From: Burkholderia plantarii
GTDB taxonomy: Bacteria; Pseudomonadota; Gammaproteobacteria; Burkholderiales; Burkholderiaceae
Assembly (NCBI RefSeq): GCF_001411805.1
Contig: NZ_CP007213.1
Coordinates: 2,542,001 to 2,606,000, forward strand
DNA length: 64,000 nt
Direction: 5' to 3'
The translations under genes were made by a program, and so were the position numbers. This document shows, piece by piece, positions 62,501 to 64,000 of the stretch (its first letter is position 1; the number at the start of each line of letters is the position of its first letter). Under the pieces are notes generated by a model. The model saw nothing but the letters and a program-made list of their open reading frames with translations, did no database searches and was not told the origin of the DNA.

Positions 62501-64000
62501 CGCCCGACGCGGCGACGTCGATCGCGCCGGTGCCGGTGCGAATCATCGTCGGTGCCAGCAACTGTCGCCCGTTGGAATCGGTGTAGCTCGTGTAGTCGCT
62601 GACAACGACGTTGGACTGATTCGGCGCGCTGGCCTGCAACGCGAGCGGATTGGCACTGGTCGTATCGGCGCCCGCCACCACGCGGAACGTGCTGCTGTTT
62701 CCGCTAACCAGCGAGGCGGACAGCATCGGCAGCGGATTGGCGGCGGTGGCTGTCGGCGAAGGCGTGTTGTCGATGACAGCGGGCAGCGGAATCGACGACG
62801 AACCGAAAACAGGAACCGGCATGGCCAACGGCGCGGCAACCGGAGTAATTGAAAACGCCGCGCCCTTCTGCGCGACGTAGAAATTCACCGCCGCTGCCAG
62901 ATAATCCTGGTAGTCGTGCAGATAAGTCAGATACGAACGGAGGTAATAATTCGGATCGGCGGCCAATTGTTGAGACGTCGGTGCAGCAGGCGCGACAGGC
63001 GCCGTCGGTTGTCCCGCCTTGACCGGCCCCATACCGATGTCGAAGATGAGTTCGACTACGTCGGTATTCGACTTGAGCGATGTAATCTGGCCGAGCTGGG
63101 CCGCCGGCGTGGAAATCAGATAGCTTTCGTAAGCGGAATACAGCGCATAGTACTCGGCGATCTCGTCGGGCGTGCCCCCCGAAGGCTGTCCAGGTGCCGC
63201 CGCGAGCCCTTGTGTGGCCCAGTAGGCCAGCGAGCTGAACCTGGCTCCGTAGACTGCATTGGCGCCATAAGCCTTGTTGAAGACAGTCGTCACCGCCCCC
63301 AACGACGACAGCGCCGGAACCGCGATATTGCCCCCGCCCAGCGGATTGCCGATCTGATAGAACCCGTCCGACAGGCTCGCGTTGACGTCGACTTCCTTGT
63401 CGGCCCGCAGCGTGATCACCGGCGCCTGGCCCTGGAATCGGAACGCGGGATCGGATTGCGACGTGCCCGCCCCGAGGTTCCAGTTCGTCAGCACCGCGAT
63501 CTTGCCGCCATTGATGCCCGCGCCCGGGTTGTCCAGTTCGATGCCGGGAGCCATGCTGGCGTTGGCGACGCCCGCCGCGACGAGCGGGTTCACGACGTTG
63601 TCCAGCCCGTGCTCGACGAAACCCATCAGGGTACCGGCGGCGGCGGCCGTCGCATTGCCGTTCTGGTAGCCGTAGAACGTCTCGTGCGCGGTGTTCGCGT
63701 TGGCCGGCGCGAAGTACATGCCCGACAAGCCGGCGAAGCCGATCGCCGCGTCGCCGTTCTGCACCTCGTACCTGTCGATCGCCGTCGAGACCCCGGTGCT
63801 CAGGTTCTTCACCGTGCCGCCACCGCTGCCGGTCGCATCCGGGGTGAAGCTGAATTTCGTGCCGCTGGCGTTCTGCGCCGTGAACGTCCCGGCAAGCAGG
63901 TTGCCCTGCGCGTTGTACCAGCCGGCCGGATCGACGATGCCGTCGAAATGCCGGGCGCCCGTGGTCGCGTCGGTCGTGCTCCACACCGCATAGGCCTCGA
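59508..64000 (-). CDS. TpsA large exoprotein (filamentous haemagglutinin type), C-terminal part, gene cut by window edge
   Basis: About 1497 codons of an open frame that continues past position 64000; no start is in the window. The protein is a long Gly/Asn/Ser-rich beta-helix typical of TpsA adhesins (NISNLSVSLPTTWW, SAGDITLQAQGNIVGAEQ). A DUF3739-like block lies near 1040-1120 of the visible part (GRNIGPLANINQAV, GIETVGNANNPYLPHEGAAI). The end is short and charged (DSDEDQKKRKRGSQVGYDPS; LTDDERARLGKI). One close cysteine pair (YVCDANHYCTVD) occurs late in the helix. It should be exported by the TpsB encoded at 38780-40432, and its TPS N-domain must lie beyond the window. It corresponds to pdtA in context. 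Confidence 0.93.
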   Translation of the reverse strand, partial: EAYAVWSTTDATTGARHFDGIVDPAGWYNAQGNLLAGTFTAQNASGTKFSFTPDATGSGGGTVKNLSTGVSTAIDRYEVQNGDAAIGFAGLSGMYFAPANANTAHETFYGYQNGNATAAAAGTLMGFVEHGLDNVVNPLVAAGVANASMAPGIELDNPGAGINGGKIAVLTNWNLGAGTSQSDPAFRFQGQAPVITLRADKEVDVNASLSDGFYQIGNPLGGGNIAVPALSSLGAVTTVFNKAYGANAVYGARFSSLAYWATQGLAAAPGQPSGGTPDEIAEYYALYSAYESYLISTPAAQLGQITSLKSNTDVVELIFDIGMGPVKAGQPTAPVAPAAPTSQQLAADPNYYLRSYLTYLHDYQDYLAAAVNFYVAQKGAAFSITPVAAPLAMPVPVFGSSSIPLPAVIDNTPSPTATAANPLPMLSASLVSGNSSTFRVVAGADTTSANPLALQASAPNQSNVVVSDYTSYTDSNGRQLLAPTMIRTGTGAIDVAASGDIMLYDPTLPPNGDAVSPILVPGVIYTAGTPAADSPAQGNTVSIAHPTSPSLAYPDLLVTPAVNPDSAGDITLQAQGNIVGAEQLTDTNGTVTGKAGTDISQFWWQWMQTGNPAGTVGATTPVKQTIQTSINFGAFDQGVMSVGGNVSVTAGGNISNLSVSLPTTWWLTNANTDNPTVNTVGGGNLAVKAGGDILSGTYFVSKGTGTISAGGRIGADFSVPSLSTPVGVSAILALQDATLDVAARQGANIGQIVDPSYIQGRQKSAYGFQVDAQGYSTDSSVSVSSTTGEVAIGTMTNLSFIGAGLTGLTPGSNDLSFVLPATVNLTAFNGGITVASSGELFPSPTGSLNLLADQSVSFSSINPVHSAIQGDGGSYFGLLDNDPASMPSPVNPLASVPTLNDTSLAAHVSGALHADDTVPARIYSLNGSIVDGLPIAGSGVQLYQNLLTVGIDKPALIQAGEDIVNLSFLGQNLRTSDITRIVAGRDIYDTPLPSNQASAILPAISLGGPGTLDIEAGRNIGPLANINQAVSVSSYNGSNGAGIETVGNANNPYLPHEGAAINVLFGVGPGVDLATFSATYIDPASAAAVNAGTTSALIAFVGRYEAGQMVDTGLVKDQPKPKSMTADQAWATFKTLPTYVQQLFAEQVLFGVLTNVGAGYNDPASPFYQKYAAGFDAINTLFPASFGYTANNLTGGTNGSNQLISTGDLDIRNTTIQTQQGGGVSILGPGGQALVGSTIAPPELVNSQGQVIAGPGSAGILTLEQGNVDIFIDRNLLLAQSRIFTEQGGDMTIWSSNGDINAGKGSKSSADVPAPQYVCDANHYCTVDARGEVTGAGIATLQSIPGVPLGTINLVAPRGTVDAGDAGIRAGNINVAALHVLNADNIQVSGKSTGIPVSQTVNTGALSAASSAASAASQMAQDLAKGNASGGAARRWTISVQVEGFGDSDEDQKKRKRGSQVGYDPSNSVSVVGFGQGGPARRAALTDDERARLGKI

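Noticed and set aside
60831..62852. 673-residue plus-strand frame inside tpsA
   Set aside because: Antisense shadow of the beta-helical exoprotein; no start context or domain.
1..64000. CRISPR array, tRNA or rRNA genes, prophage or integrative element core genes
   Set aside because: No regularly spaced repeats, cloverleaf-like sequences, integrase or phage structural genes were seen in the window.

Overview
The window is GC-rich, densely coded DNA from a betaproteobacterium. A plant- or fungus-associated Burkholderia (gladioli/glumae type) fits best. The supporting signs are Burkholderia-style malate synthase G and GlcG, gspC lying on the opposite strand between gspF and gspG, very high third-position GC, and IS fragments typical of the genus. 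No rRNA, tRNA or CRISPR array was seen.

Layout. 0-12.6 kb is chromosomal background: the 3' end of a 3-hydroxyacyl-CoA dehydrogenase gene, an orphan lipoprotein, glcG-like and glcB genes, a lone MdtC-like RND pump beside an IS5-family fragment, and two chemotaxis receptors (one Aer-like). 12.6-21.8 kb is an AT-richer accessory island bounded by transposase remnants (IS701, IS5 and IS6 families). It holds (a) a minus-strand cassette of a DsbG-like disulfide isomerase, a secreted protein with a plant-type hevein/wheat-germ-agglutinin chitin-binding domain plus a second 8-cysteine domain, and a 77-residue two-helix membrane protein; and (b) a MacA-MacB-outer membrane factor efflux set. 21.8-27.2 kb is a compact catabolic-looking operon (PanE-like, VOC, MaoC, CoA-transferase, AroE, aroQ truncated at an IS6 copy) under a divergent LysR regulator, ending at another IS5 fragment.

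27.4-64 kb is one functional territory. It resembles, from memory, the Pseudomonas aeruginosa PUMA3/Hxc/Pdt region (vreAIR, hxc type II secretion, lapA/lapB DING-like proteins, pdtA, phdA, pdtB, exbB2-exbD2 and following genes). A minus-strand operon of 14 genes runs from a two-partner-secretion transporter (TpsB) through a LamG-fused ExbB, ExbD, TonB, a porin, a coiled-coil protein, YbjN-like, PpiC-like and DegP-like periplasmic factors to two further proteins with TonB-C-terminal-like domains. Then come a TIGR03032 protein, GspK, a transposase-Phd fusion, an STN/ECF-sigma/FecR signalling trio, Gsp C/F/G/H/L/M plus a truncated GspE, a PstS/DING-like secreted protein with a decayed tandem copy, and the C-terminal half of a giant TpsA exoprotein that runs off the right edge. 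GspD, GspI and GspJ are not visible and GspE is cut, so the type II part looks incomplete here.

How it may work together (inference): the STN-TonB-like protein, sigma factor and FecR would sense an envelope state and switch on export of TpsA and a phosphate-scavenging DING-like protein. ExbB-ExbD-TonB would energise an outer membrane step, with PpiC- and DegP-like proteins assisting folding. The best candidate for an undescribed system is the hevein/DsbG/small-membrane-protein cassette; the second is the set of four TonB-C-like domain proteins around the TPS locus.
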